A stretch of 64,000 bases of DNA from JAHBNG01 sp039028975 (GTDB taxonomy: Bacteria > Chloroflexota > Anaerolineae > Caldilineales > Caldilineaceae): assembly GCA_039028975.1 (NCBI GenBank), contig JBCCHB010000069.1, positions 1 through 64,000 of the forward strand, in the 5' to 3' direction. Of the stretch, positions 34,192 through 46,800 are shown one piece after another. A program made the translations under genes and the position numbers. Position 1 is the stretch's first letter. Each line of letters starts with the position of its first letter. The notes under the pieces are model-generated. The model saw only the letters and a program-made list of their open reading frames with translations, ran no database searches and was not told where the DNA came from.

Positions 34192-37100
34192 ATGGCAATA
34201 CCCCAAGAGGTACTACAGCGGTACTTTGTTGTTCAAGAAGATGCACAACTTCCTTCTCGTCCTGTGCCGGCAACATTTATGAACAGCAAGGTAACCCCCT
34301 TGTTGACCAGTGAATCTTATGGGCAAGCATTGCTGAACGCGCTCAATGAAGTGGGTACAGGTTCATCTATCGCTGCCAATCAAGAGCACTTTATCCTAAT
34401 GGCAAGCTGGTGGCCTGGCTTGGCAGGTGGTGCCTACGCGGCATCCTCTGAGCAACTACTATTGAGTCCCGAACCAACTATCTTAACGCCTGACTATCGT
34501 TTAGATGGGGCGGGCGGTACACAGAGCCTCATTTCGATTCTCAAACAGAAGGCCCAAGCTGGTGTCGATGTGCGGATGCTTGGTGCTGTCTCGTATATCA
34601 CTGCCGATCGAGGCATTGCCATACTCAACAATGCCGGTACCACAGCAAGCTTTAATGCCTTTACAATGGCGTCAATTCGAGATCTGCGCTCTGAGCCTCA
34701 GATCGGTGCCAAAGCCACCCTTAATGTAATTGCCCATCCCGCCGGAAGTGTGCATACCCGAATTATCCTGATCGGAACCGGCACAACTATTACCGGCTTC
34801 ACCGGCAGCGTCGATTTTCACAGCGGCCATTGGCCAGAGTCGGACATAACCAGACAGGAGTGGCACGAGGTGGAGGCCCAGATTGAGGGGGCTGCTGCAA
34901 AGGCACTATATGATTGGTATCGCTTCCTTTGGCAGACGAACCGAAATCATGATGTATTACGATTTCGCTATGGGGATACCGTGCTGCCTCACATTCTCGA
35001 TGATACGCCCGAACTGCCAGCTCGCCAATTCCCTACAGAGCCAGTTGGCACAATTGGCCTACAAAGTATCCGAACGATTCCCAAAATCGACCCCGAGGAT
35101 AGTTTCTGTTTTCCTTCGCCACCGCCACTGCCAGACCACCCACAAGGTACCTTTGAATATAGTCGAGCATTGCAAAAAGCGATTGCCAATGCTCAAAGCT
35201 ACATTTATCTGGAAGACAGGTATCTATGGTCCCAGGAAATCATGAGTTGGATTCGGGAGGCGATCAAGAACAATGCGTCTCTACGGGTTATCCTGGTGAT
35301 GTCTGGACAAGATTGGCGAGAAGATAATCTTTTACCCATTCGTCAGATCTTGAGCCAGTCGATCAACCAGACGCTGCTTGCCGGTCTAAGCGATGCACAA
35401 CGTAACCAGCTCCGTGTTTTTCGCCGCTGGGGCAACAGCGTCAAGATTCGCGATCTAACCATACAGGGCGTCAGCACTGAAGGCAGCATAAACCGCGTGA
35501 CAACCGATATTGAGGCTGCGAATGCACTCGATGCAGATGCCCTTGGGAAGCGTCAGCTTTGGCTGAAAAGCCAGAATACCTTCTTTTCCATTAGAGGGAA
35601 CGATGCCGTTGGGGCTGGCAATTCGATGGTCGTCACAGTAGCCAATAGTGAGGCCAATACTTCCCCCAATGCAAATACCAGTGCCGAATTGTGGCAAACT
35701 GTCGGCGTCATTATCGGTGGCCAAACGGTGATAATCGATGATCAGTGGGCTCTGATCGGATCGACCAATGGAAATCGACGTAGCCTCTATATCGACTTCG
35801 AACATGGGATTACATTTGCCGACGAGAATGCAGTTGCAGTAAGGGAACTCCGCAAACAACTGTGGTCCAAGCATTTTCAGCATTCGGCCCCAGGCGACTT
35901 TGAAGTAATAGAAGCTTCACTCCATGCATGGAACAATGATTGGGGCATGGCTGGTTCGGCACCGGCACGCCCTCAAAGATCCGCGGATGAGCCTGGCCCT
36001 CCTTACTTGGAGGAAATTGAGCTACCCATTACGCCTGAATTACCCCTGGCTGATGAATTGCTTGCACGATACAACCTGTATCTGGATCCCGTCAGTGATC
36101 AAGGCAGTACACCGCCAGCACAACCCCAGACACCGATCTATGGCAACTATACGTTGCAGCGTGGTGATCGGGACCGTGGATTTGTCTATGGTGGGAGCGC
36201 ACGTTCCGAAGCCAATGGAGATCGAGTACCGTCTGATCCGGCCGCTGGATTTGTGCAAGAATTACAAAATGATCTAAGTACTCTCGGTTTTGGCATCGTT
36301 GGCAATGCAGACGGCGGCTTTGGACGGCGCAGCGAGTGGGCTGTACGTGAGTTTCAGATTTATGCCAAAATGAGCCACACAGCCCAAGAAGCAAATGCCC
36401 AACCCGCAGGGACTACTCGCTACATAGACCGGCTATCACAAGTCGAAATTCCGGCTGCTCACAGATATACAGGGCCGGTTAGTGGCGTCACGAATCGGGC
36501 AACAAGAGAGGCGATTAAGCGCTGGGTCCGTAATCGGTGGCGCTGCCCTGTTGTTATCGGTGCGTATCAAGTTGCAGGCGGTAACCTCGGGAACGTCTTT
36601 AACGATCATGAAAACATCTGGCTGCATAACGAAGTCGCCAACAGCACCCCGCGTATGTATGCCGTGGACTATAGTCAACATTACACCTTCCCAGCCGGAC
36701 GTGATCCCCAACAACTATTTGTATTAGGGGATTATGTTCCAGATGGGCGTTTTGGCGGTCCAAGATCTGTTCCGCCTCGGCATACATGGACGGAAGGAGA
36801 AATTCTGCCACGTAACCTTGTTGGTGTTAATTTAGCCAGTCTTAGCGATACTCAACGGTCAACTTTCAAGGTTGTTAGAGCGGTTTCTGAAGTTGAATGT
36901 TATGGATACTATGATAGTGTCAACGCCTACGACAATGCGCTTATCTCCATCGGCCCCTGCCATTGGACTCTGGGGCTAGTAGGAAATAATGTAGTAGGTG
37001 AAGGTGAACTTTGTGGATACTTGGCCTATCTCTACGCATTCGACCAGCCTTCTTTTAATCAAGCATTTGAGTTTTTTGGATTACGAATTGACGAAGCCTG

Positions 37101-37779
37101 GAGAGACAGTAACGGTGTATTGAATGGCAATGACCTGTTTATAAACAGTTTACGAAAATACGCTGGATGGGTTGCGGTGCAGCAGGAAGATAGCCGCTAT
37201 CAACGATTGAGAGCAAACGAAGATGAAGGTAACTACTTCAAATCGTGGCACTGGTTTTACCGATTTATCATGGCTGGACGCACAGTGTCTGGGTATCAGC
37301 GTCGCATGTGGCACATGGCGCGCATGCGAATTAGAGACATACGAAACACTCAATTCCCCGCCAATGTTGTTCCGGACGTACCACAAGCAGACGGTAGCTC
37401 CCGTCGGGCGACAATCGGAGATGTCTATACGTCGGAGCGAGCCATAGGCATAATCCTACGTTGGCATGTTCGTGTGCCGGCCCGCAATATTCGAAACGGC
37501 CGAGTTGCTCGGGATCTGCTTGCTGCTTATCGTCGCGCCCAAATTCCTAGTGCTGCCGGTAGCCCCCCGGACTGGACAAATGCTCATGAACAGGACCTAA
37601 TTCAGGGCCTGATGGACCAAGCCCGCCCTACAAACTATTTCGATACCATTGAGCAGGTTCATAATTGGCCGAATAGACCTAATACACGCAATTGGCAACT
37701 ACCGAACATGGGGGATCTATCAGCAGACCGAGATTCTTTCGCCTTTGACGATTCAGACTTACCGCCAACACCATATTAA
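34192..37779 (+). CDS. Degenerate phospholipase-D-like protein with peptidoglycan-binding domain
   Basis: A 1195-aa protein with no signal peptide. The first half resembles a two-repeat phospholipase-D fold: HTRIILIG (H188, R190) then GFTGSVDF, and later VIIDDQWALIGSTNGNRRSL (about 512-531). The second repeat has Gly and Gln where HxK should be, and the first lacks its Asp, so the active site is incomplete. Residues about 685-735 look like a peptidoglycan-binding domain (FVQELQNDLSTLGFG, then WAVREFQIY). A later motif EVECYGYYDSVNAYDNALIS, then GPCHWTLG (about 905-930) recalls lysozyme-like enzymes, tentatively. A 209-bp gap from the caspase gene shows no terminator that I recognise, so one transcript is plausible. 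Confidence 0.6.
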   Translation: MAIPQEVLQRYFVVQEDAQLPSRPVPATFMNSKVTPLLTSESYGQALLNALNEVGTGSSIAANQEHFILMASWWPGLAGGAYAASSEQLLLSPEPTILTPDYRLDGAGGTQSLISILKQKAQAGVDVRMLGAVSYITADRGIAILNNAGTTASFNAFTMASIRDLRSEPQIGAKATLNVIAHPAGSVHTRIILIGTGTTITGFTGSVDFHSGHWPESDITRQEWHEVEAQIEGAAAKALYDWYRFLWQTNRNHDVLRFRYGDTVLPHILDDTPELPARQFPTEPVGTIGLQSIRTIPKIDPEDSFCFPSPPPLPDHPQGTFEYSRALQKAIANAQSYIYLEDRYLWSQEIMSWIREAIKNNASLRVILVMSGQDWREDNLLPIRQILSQSINQTLLAGLSDAQRNQLRVFRRWGNSVKIRDLTIQGVSTEGSINRVTTDIEAANALDADALGKRQLWLKSQNTFFSIRGNDAVGAGNSMVVTVANSEANTSPNANTSAELWQTVGVIIGGQTVIIDDQWALIGSTNGNRRSLYIDFEHGITFADENAVAVRELRKQLWSKHFQHSAPGDFEVIEASLHAWNNDWGMAGSAPARPQRSADEPGPPYLEEIELPITPELPLADELLARYNLYLDPVSDQGSTPPAQPQTPIYGNYTLQRGDRDRGFVYGGSARSEANGDRVPSDPAAGFVQELQNDLSTLGFGIVGNADGGFGRRSEWAVREFQIYAKMSHTAQEANAQPAGTTRYIDRLSQVEIPAAHRYTGPVSGVTNRATREAIKRWVRNRWRCPVVIGAYQVAGGNLGNVFNDHENIWLHNEVANSTPRMYAVDYSQHYTFPAGRDPQQLFVLGDYVPDGRFGGPRSVPPRHTWTEGEILPRNLVGVNLASLSDTQRSTFKVVRAVSEVECYGYYDSVNAYDNALISIGPCHWTLGLVGNNVVGEGELCGYLAYLYAFDQPSFNQAFEFFGLRIDEAWRDSNGVLNGNDLFINSLRKYAGWVAVQQEDSRYQRLRANEDEGNYFKSWHWFYRFIMAGRTVSGYQRRMWHMARMRIRDIRNTQFPANVVPDVPQADGSSRRATIGDVYTSERAIGIILRWHVRVPARNIRNGRVARDLLAAYRRAQIPSAAGSPPDWTNAHEQDLIQGLMDQARPTNYFDTIEQVHNWPNRPNTRNWQLPNMGDLSADRDSFAFDDSDLPPTPY

Positions 37780-37869
37780 TGTCATCCCATAAAGTTACTA
37801 CCTGATAGATCCGTTTCTCGCTCAGTTCTCAAAATATGTGCTGATGCCTGCCTCTGGAGAGAATTCCAT

Positions 37870-40800
37870 ATGACCCTTAGAACCCTCGTTCCCCTAAAAG
37901 ATTACCTAGACTCCCAATGGCCTGAATTCCTGCCCCCACTTCCCAATATCAACGTCCTTGACCAGATCTGGATCGAGCCGCTTGAAGTCATCACAGATGA
38001 GGCTCAGTTTAAATTATCAACAACTGTCTTCGTTGATGAAGAGCTTGTCATCAACATGCCCGGATTAAGTGGCATGGCTCTGGTGGTGGCACCAAGCAAT
38101 GGTGGAACCCAGTTTATGTTGGAGGTAGACGTGCGCCCAGAATTTGAGATGCGCCTACTCCAGATTCCATTGGCCTTGCGCTTTGACACAGGTTTACTGC
38201 GACCAATGCGAAAAATTTCCCAAAATGGGACACCTATTTACGAACCTGATCTATCGCGTCCCCATACAGACCTACCCTTAGGCACGCTAGACATTTCTAT
38301 TGGCGGATCGGGCGGCATCGATTTAAGTAGTCGCATCGTCGCCACCATTTCGGAACCGCTCCAGATTGGGCATCTGAACTTTGTGCTTGAATCAGGGCAG
38401 ATCGTCGTTGATCTAACTGGCTCCGCTCAATGCCTGCTCATCCAGTGGACGGAATCGAATTTAGGCAGTCAGCTTAATCGGCTGACGCCAAGCCTTGGTC
38501 TGCCGAATGAAACCGACCCCATTGAGATCACGGTTCGGGTCATTTTAGGCGATCCAATCAGTGAGATTTTTCTAGAATGGTCTGGAGGTCCAGAGCGTAC
38601 ACTAACGCTTCCGGGGCTCAGTGCAACTATCTCACCAGCCACCCGCTACGGTATTGTACTGGGTAATGATCCAAGTATTTCCACTACAGGCATCAACCGT
38701 CTAGCTTTTATCCTGACAATGCCCAATCAAGGTACGGTCACGGCCAAAAGCACCTTTGCATGGAGCCGTGAAGGTGAACGAGAATTGCAGAACGACCAGG
38801 AACCACCGGCGAATGAAGACCCCCTCTTCCGATTTGTACTTACCAACAACAAAGGCGATGCGGCCAGCCTTGTCCTCTTGTCCATTAACTTATTGGAGTT
38901 TGAACTGCCAACTTTTCTCAAACAGTTGGAGAATCCCATTCCAGAACTAATGCTACCAACACCAGACCAAACCGACGAAGAGGCACAAGCGTTCTGTACG
39001 CCCATCGGTCTCAATACTGTATCTCTGCGCAGTCAAGACGATTGGGGAACCGACTTCAGCTTTGCGCTCAGCCAATTCCAACTCCCCTTCCTCAACCAGC
39101 CCGAATCCCCCAACAATGAGAATGGTCTCGCCCAGTTTGTGCGCATCGATACACCGGGCGGCGGTCTGACACCCAATTTGGATTTTGCCAACCAGACCGT
39201 CTCTTTCCCCGTCAACATCACGCTGAAGTTGGGCAGCATCGAGCTAAAGAGCGGCGTCGATTTTGGCTTTAACTGGGAATCCTTTGCTCTGGAATTTAAC
39301 CATGACGATGGCCTTAAATTGATCTCCAGCGAGCCGATGTTGCCGCCGGGCGGTGCGGCGGAACTGCTGGGGCTGGAGTGGACATTCAAAGGGGCCAAGA
39401 CAGATGATGGCCGCTACCACTACTTCACCCTGGTTACCAAAAACTTCAATTACCAAATCCAGCAGGCCCCTGGTTCGACTATCGAACTCCGCTACGGCGG
39501 CATCAGCAGCGACCCCATTGTCTTCCAGGTGAGTGAATTCGCCATCACCGACAAAGGGCTGAACCTAACCACCAAGGTTCTGGATGGCCCCGTCCGCCTC
39601 AATGGTCTGGATACCAAATTCCGTTTTGACGGCTCGGGCATCGTCATCGAAAATAGTCAGATAAAGGAATTCACCATTGCGGGGTCGGGCGCGCTACCGC
39701 CGGATCTGGTAGGTGATTCGCGGGCTAGCATTGCGCTCCAGTTTGGCCGCAACCAGGATAACAACTTAACCCTCATCTCGGGAGAAGCTAAGCTGGAAGG
39801 CAACAAGCTACTCCATTGCTCTGGAACCCGCTTCCAGTTCTCGGTGGATGCGCTGGGGCTGAAGTTTGTCAGCGACGGCAAGTTCCACCTCTACTTTACC
39901 ATAACGGGTACTGCTGTATTTGTGCTGGCGGATGGCGACGATGCAGAAGGTGCCTTGGCCCTGCTGCCCAAAATCAAACTTGACTTGATCGAAGCACCCC
40001 TAACGGGTGATGTCAGCGTCATCGGCAAACATATCAAATTCCTGGTCGAGCTACCCAAGCCGGTCTCCTTTAATTTCCTGGGTTGCTTTGAGTTTGAACT
40101 GCGGGGCATCGGTTTTGAACCCCAAGCCGAAGTCTTTGACGGGGATGGGGCCATGTTGATCAGTGGGCAGCTGAAATTCGCCCAAGGTGGTGGCGATATC
40201 GTTGACGCCCGTATCGACTTCCACAATTTGCATATCGGTCTGCCCAAGCCTGGTGATTTTCTCCCGCGGCTCTATTTCAAGCAGTTGGCGGTGAGTTTGG
40301 CGATCAGCGGGGCCTTTAAGCTGAATGCCGTGGTGGACTTTATCGAAGAAGACAATCAGAAGGGCTTCCTGGGCGAAGGCATGGTTGACATTCAGGGGTT
40401 GCCTGCTATGGCTGGGGCCTTTGGCTTCCTGCGGGTGCGCCACGACGAGAACTCGCCCTGGCAGCGAGCTTGGTTTATCTATCTGGAGATTCGCAAAGTC
40501 AGCTTTGTGATTCCTGTGGTACAGATCTACCTGCGCGAAGTTGGCTTGGGCTTTGGCTACCGCTTTACCCTCGCCAGCATCAAAGCGGCCGACCAAGAGG
40601 GGGATGTACGCAAGCTGCTTAAAGAACTACGCGCGCTCTCCCGTACCCAGGGCGATCTCTCCAAGCGGGACCGCTGGGCTGTAGATCTGGAAGCCCCTGG
40701 TCAGGATCCACGCTGGACCATTGTCTTGCGGGCCATGATTGCCCAATCTTCGGCATCGCCGATCATTACCTACTCCGAGGCCAGCGAGAAAGAATTGCCC

Positions 40801-43800
40801 TGCATCTACCTCTTTGATGCGGTCATTGCCTTCCGCAGCGATTTTACCTTCTTTATGGCCATTCGCGGCTGGTTCAACACCAACTACAATGATTTTTTGG
40901 TCGATGATGAGGGCATCCGCAACAAGCCTCTCTTGTCGGGCTTTGTGCTGCTCTCGCCCCGTCAAAAGCGCTTCCTGGCTCATGTCGCTTCCAATCCTGA
41001 TGGCAAGATCGGACGTCACCCACCCCTGCCCGACTTTGTGAAGTCCGCCATCGAAGCGGCCCAATTCTCGGCAACCCTTCTCGTCGAGCCAGGGTTGCTT
41101 CATTATGAGATGGGCTGGCCCAACATGCTGCGTTGGAAGGGCAAGCTTGGCCCGCTGGAGGTGGAATTCCAGGGTGGCTTTATCTTCCGCATCTCCAAGA
41201 CGGAGCTGGTGACGGGCACGAGCTTTATGGCCCGGGGTACGCTCAGCATGAAGGCAGGATTTAGCGCTGGCTTCTTTGGCGTTTCTATCAGCATCTTTGC
41301 ACGGGTGGCCTATGGCGCACGGTATATTGGCGTGTTGGCCTTTAAGGATATTACAGCCAACTCGGCCTTCTACGGTGTCGTTGGTCTGGAGATCTATATC
41401 AAGATCACCATCAAGTTCTGGATCAAGCTGCTCTTCATCAAAAAGACCTTCAGTTTTAGTATCGGCCTAGGGCTAACTGCCGCATTAGAGATTGCCATTT
41501 TGGGCAATCTGGAGCCGGGTATACGCGGACGAGGCACCCTCTCACTCAAAGCCATGGGGCGTAGTATTCGCTTCTCTGTCAAAGTTGCCATCAATGGTGG
41601 CGCGGTTGATGAAGCCATCGAGCGCACCAATAAATTCTTGAATGTCGGTCTCGAATCGTCCGATGTAGAAGCGATACCTGGCCTCGATCCGCAAGAGCCA
41701 GAAGCAGCCCAAATTTCTCGTGCCAGCGCAGCCTTTATACGACAAGGATTTGAGGCCACACCCGGCGTTCGCCCGCTAGCGGATGTGGCCAGTGGCAAAA
41801 CCCTCAATGCGCCTGGCTACACGCTCTTTGCTATTCGGCTCTCCATGGACGAGACCTATTTTGTGTTGCTGCCTGCTGGGGAGCAGGATGCCAGCAATGG
41901 CTTTAATGCGGAACCTGGCTTCCTGCCAGTACCGCCAGAGAGCCGAGTCCTCTCGCTGACTGGAGACGACGTAACCGCCCTCTCCCAGATAGCCGAGAGC
42001 AATGTCCCTGTACCCGCAACATTGCGCACAAATATCAATACCCAGTTGACGGTTGGTCCCCAGCTTTCGGCAGAAGCGATTGCCCGTATTGGCAACCGCG
42101 ACCGCAACTTAAGCCCCATCGAATGGCTCCTTCAAGAACCCCATAATCCTGATGCCCCAGACGTTGGGCGAATCGTGCGGGTACGCAAAGCAGGCAACGT
42201 ATATACGGCAACGACTCTTGCCGACCCAGGCCCAAACTACGAGAGCGATTTCCAGGCCGATTTCCGCACAACCGCCAATGCAGCATCGCTCCAGTTGGCC
42301 CAATTTGATCCTGCATCACAAAGCTGGATGAATCGCACAGAGCTAGAGGCCGGCCCCTTTAGCTGGCGGGTCAATTGGCGAGCGTCTATCCTCGAACCCG
42401 ATGGCGACTTCTCCAACACAGACCACATGGATGACGGCGAACCAGAAGGGGGTGACAATCCCCAGATTAGTATATCGCTGGCAGAATATCTGCGCGGGGC
42501 GTTTATCGAGCAGACCGATGGCACCTTGTGCGATCCCGATGCCATCAACGAAGGCCAAGAGCGCATGGAGGATGGCCGAGTCTACAATCCCACCGACAAT
42601 GCCTTCGAATCAGCTGTGCGCGGGGCCTTTGAGCAATTTAGCGGTTCGCCCCTCTTCAAATTCGACCCCAACAACAGCTATGATGATATGCTCAAAAAGG
42701 CGTTCAGTGCAGGCACCAGCATCTACTACGATGTGCCGGAGCAGGGCGAGAATAGCCAGGCAGAAGTTCAACGGGAGCATACAGATCAAGTCCGCGGCCT
42801 GATCACCCACGATCTAATTGCCGACCTGCAAGAGTACGTTGAACGAGTACAAGCATTGGCCCAGGCACAAGAAAGTAGCGCGGAACCGAGTACCCTGGAC
42901 AAGCTACAGATGGAGCTGAACGCGTTTGTTCAAACATCGATAGCCTTCCAGATGGGGCTGATCTTCCGAGTGGATGGCAAGCGGGCTCTGTGGCTAGACA
43001 CCATTCGGAGCGACACAGCTCAACTGCCCAAGATCGCCCAACGGTTGGGTGAAACTGATGAAGCCGCGGATGCCTCCAGCCAGCCGATCCGACCCTTTAA
43101 CATTCCCACCACCAGCTTTAAGAACAACCCGCCCCGCTTTGATCGAGTGGTCCATTATACCAATTCGAGCACAGTCGGCATTACCTGGGATCTGGTCTGG
43201 GACCAGCCACCGGCCCCGGGATGTACCACCTGCCAAGCCCAGCCGGAGCATCATCTCATGAATTACGAGGTGCGTCGTCGCTCGCTGGACAGCCAGGAAC
43301 GAGACGTGGTTCTTACCGTGAAGAGTGGCGAAATTCTGCACCGGGCCAAAGGCACAAATCAGATCGATCTGTTGCGTCCTCGCTTCCAGTTTGTGGACAA
43401 TTTCGAAGAGCAGACCGAAGCCGAATTGGCCCGCATTCCTGAACGGGGTCTTAGCTATCTATACACCATCACGCCCATCGACTTCTGCCAGGACCGAGGC
43501 CGACCGCTGACGATTGTCGCCACCCGCTACCCTGATACACCGCCTCAAGTACCAGTCAATGGTGAACTGACCGTGGCGTATAGCGTCAGCCGCAGCGATA
43601 CTCTGGCCGAGCAGGTTGAAGAGGTGCCCATGCCCGAACTGGTGATGCCAGAAGAAGTGATGATCCAGTGGGCCGAGCCACGGCGCCTGGCAGACCGAGT
43701 CTTTGTGCCCATCAAAGAATATCAGCTAGTCTTCCGTCGAGAATCGACCCTGCCCATTGGTAGCTATGGTCTGGATAGCGCCACGCAGCGTGAAGCCGTC

Positions 43801-46800
43801 AAAGCACTACCAACCAGTAATGCACGCGTTCGCCCTACAGATATCATAGTCCCTATCGACCTGGCTCTGATTGATACGCTTGATGATGTCACGTCGCTCA
43901 ACACGCCAGCCGGTATTGAGGATAGCAACCACGACCGGGTCGCCATTATTTCGCTGGAGTTGCTCCGGTCATTGGGCATCTTCCCAGCGGATGAAAAGCC
44001 CAAATGGCAGCCCGAAGCTTGGCGCATTTTTTTCCGCACCGTTTCGGACGGCGGCGTTCCGTCGGCACTTGCGCCTGTGCAACTCAAGCTACGGGTCACG
44101 TCAAATGAGCCAGCAGAACTAAGCTTTACGGCTCACCCAGAAGAGCGACGCCCTGCCGAACTGGAATGGCTACCCAATCCAATTCAACTACCGCTGCTGC
44201 CGCCCCAGGATCAGAAGGCCACAACAGGGCAGGCCCACTTCCCCATGCCGACAATGGATACGGTGGGAATAGAGCAGCCAGCCCATATGTCGTGGCAATT
44301 TACGCCAGCATTCTCTAATGTACGCTTCCAGGAACATCCTGCTGAGTTGCGGGCCATTCGCTTCCGCTGGAATCAGGGGCCAAGCAACCAGCCAGACTAT
44401 CCCCTTAACCTGAGCGCGGGTTATGAGTTGCTGGAACTGGATATCGATGCCCACACCAACGAAACCTTGACCGGTTTTAGGGAAATTCCGCATCAGAATG
44501 GCTCAAATGGCTCTGCAAGTGTCCAGATCCCGAGGCTGCTGGATGTGCTGCGTCCCATTCAAAATGTGCAGATGCTGCCTGCCGAGGATCTACTCTTAAC
44601 GCCGGGCGATACGCTGGCAACGAACCAATGGGAAGCATGGTATGCCAGCGCCCAGATTCGCCTGGAAAATCGACGTATCCAGCAGGCCGGGAAAGAGGCA
44701 ATCGACGGCAATGAGACGCCCTTTGGCCCCTGGTTCTCGTGGCGCGAATCGGTGCTTGTGTGGCCGGAGTGGTCAGCCGTAAGAACAGGTAAGCGCAACA
44801 ACCTTAACACCGTCTACCATCCATTTTTTAATGCCTTGATTAATGTGCTTCAGGCCACAGCAGAAGAAAACTCGGGCGAGTACATGGTCGATTTACAAGG
44901 CGTGCCGCCCATGCAACCGATGACCTTTACCGATTTTCGGCGGTTGACCAGTCCCTCATCGGATCCGTACGGTTGGGGAGTACTGCAACACTTTGGCCTT
45001 TGCCTCACCTTTTCGCTGCGCGAAGAGGGAAGCGGCAAATTGATAATAGGTCAAGATTTGCTCAATGCCGTCGATGACGGATTGGCGCAGATTAAGGAAC
45101 AGTATGCGACACTCATCAAACATCTCCACGTAGAGTTGCTCTTCCAGGCTGGCGAAAGTGTGATGCTACAGGAAGATCAAACGTCACCTAAAGGGCTGCT
45201 GGGCCTGCTTCAGCTAAGCTTAAGGCCGATACCGATTCAGGTGCTACGCTATACGGAACTCGCCGTCAGCGGTCTTGCCGGCGAAGAAGTAGAGTTAGTC
45301 CTTTACCATTTTGAACACCCCATCACGCTGATTGTTCAGACTGGAGCCATCAATCAATCATTCGAAATCGATCCGCCCGCGCCGCCTGAAGTGGAACCAG
45401 GCGAAGACGGACCAGAGTTTTTACAGCCAACCATCCAGCGCATCACCCTACCGCTCAACGGTCGAACCAAAATCTTTATCCGCAGCGATGAGGTCTTCAC
45501 TTACGAAGCAGATCCAAAAGCCCAAATTCCGATTCCCAACGAGGATGATGAGAATTCACCCTCCCTCCATCTGCGGTATCTGCTGGAAGATGAGCCACCT
45601 GCGGCTCCGGCCATATCACCTTATGCCCGAGTTGATGCTATCGATCAACGAAACTATCTTCTCTTTACAGGTGCTCTCGCCAATGGACGTCAAGACGAAT
45701 TAACATCAGGCGAGAGCGAGATTAGTAAACAACTAGAAGACGCCCTCAAGGTAAAAGACAAAGCCATCGCGTCCTTTGGCTTTACCCTGCCCACTGAATT
45801 TGAGCCGACTGCTGAATCAGCTACCTACTTCCTTTCACCAGTCGATGCGATGGTGGAAACAATTAGCAACGATATCGAGACAGTCGATCCCAACAATTAC
45901 GCTATCCACACCCGACAGTGGCTGCGCTTGAAGCAGTATGCCGAATCGCTCAACGGTAGCGGACGGGACAACGAGGCCCTGACCGATGAACCCACCATTG
46001 TGGTACCAACAGCCAAAGACGATCTGTCTAACGATAATCTGCTGGCCCAGGTTCTCAGTTGGACTCAGCGCTTTATGGATCATTCCAGCCCTGTGAAATC
46101 GGCCAAGACCCTTGGTATTGGTCCAGATAATCCACTTGAACCTGACAGACCAATCGCCCTTCAAGACGATGGCCCATGGTTGGCTACGGCCTACCCGCGA
46201 GCAGGAACGCCAGCTTACGCCACACCCGACGATGTAGGACGGCTTGAGTATTTCCATCTGCTGGAAGATAAATGGGCGCACAACTATCGTTATTACATTC
46301 GTCCAACCAACCGCTACCAGCAGCTTTGGCGCAATCTCTATCTATCCACCCTCTTGTGGTCCCCAGAAGAAGAGGTAGACCAAGCGCGGCTTCTGCCTGC
46401 GCTGCCTGCCATAGCAGACAAACAAGTCGCGGGCGGTGGCCTGGACGTGGTGCTAGATCGCACCAAGCCTGTCTCTATGCCCACCATCTTGCGGTCGGCG
46501 CGGCTGGATCGCCTAAGTATGCCGGGTCAGCCTGCGGCACCGGGCAAGATTTGGGAAGTGATCATTGCTCAACATCGGGAACAGGCACTGAGCGAACGCA
46601 ATCAGACCGTCTATCGGCAGCTCTCCTTCCGCCATGTAGCCTACACGCTCCTGCGCCGCTTTGCCTTCGATGAGATATGGAACCGCTGGAGAGCAGACAG
46701 CGCGATTCCATATCCATATACCTTCGACTATCCAGTCAACCAAGAGGCAGGTCTGCCTCAGACGCTTGAACCGAGAAGCTACGATGTAGACAACCCGCTA

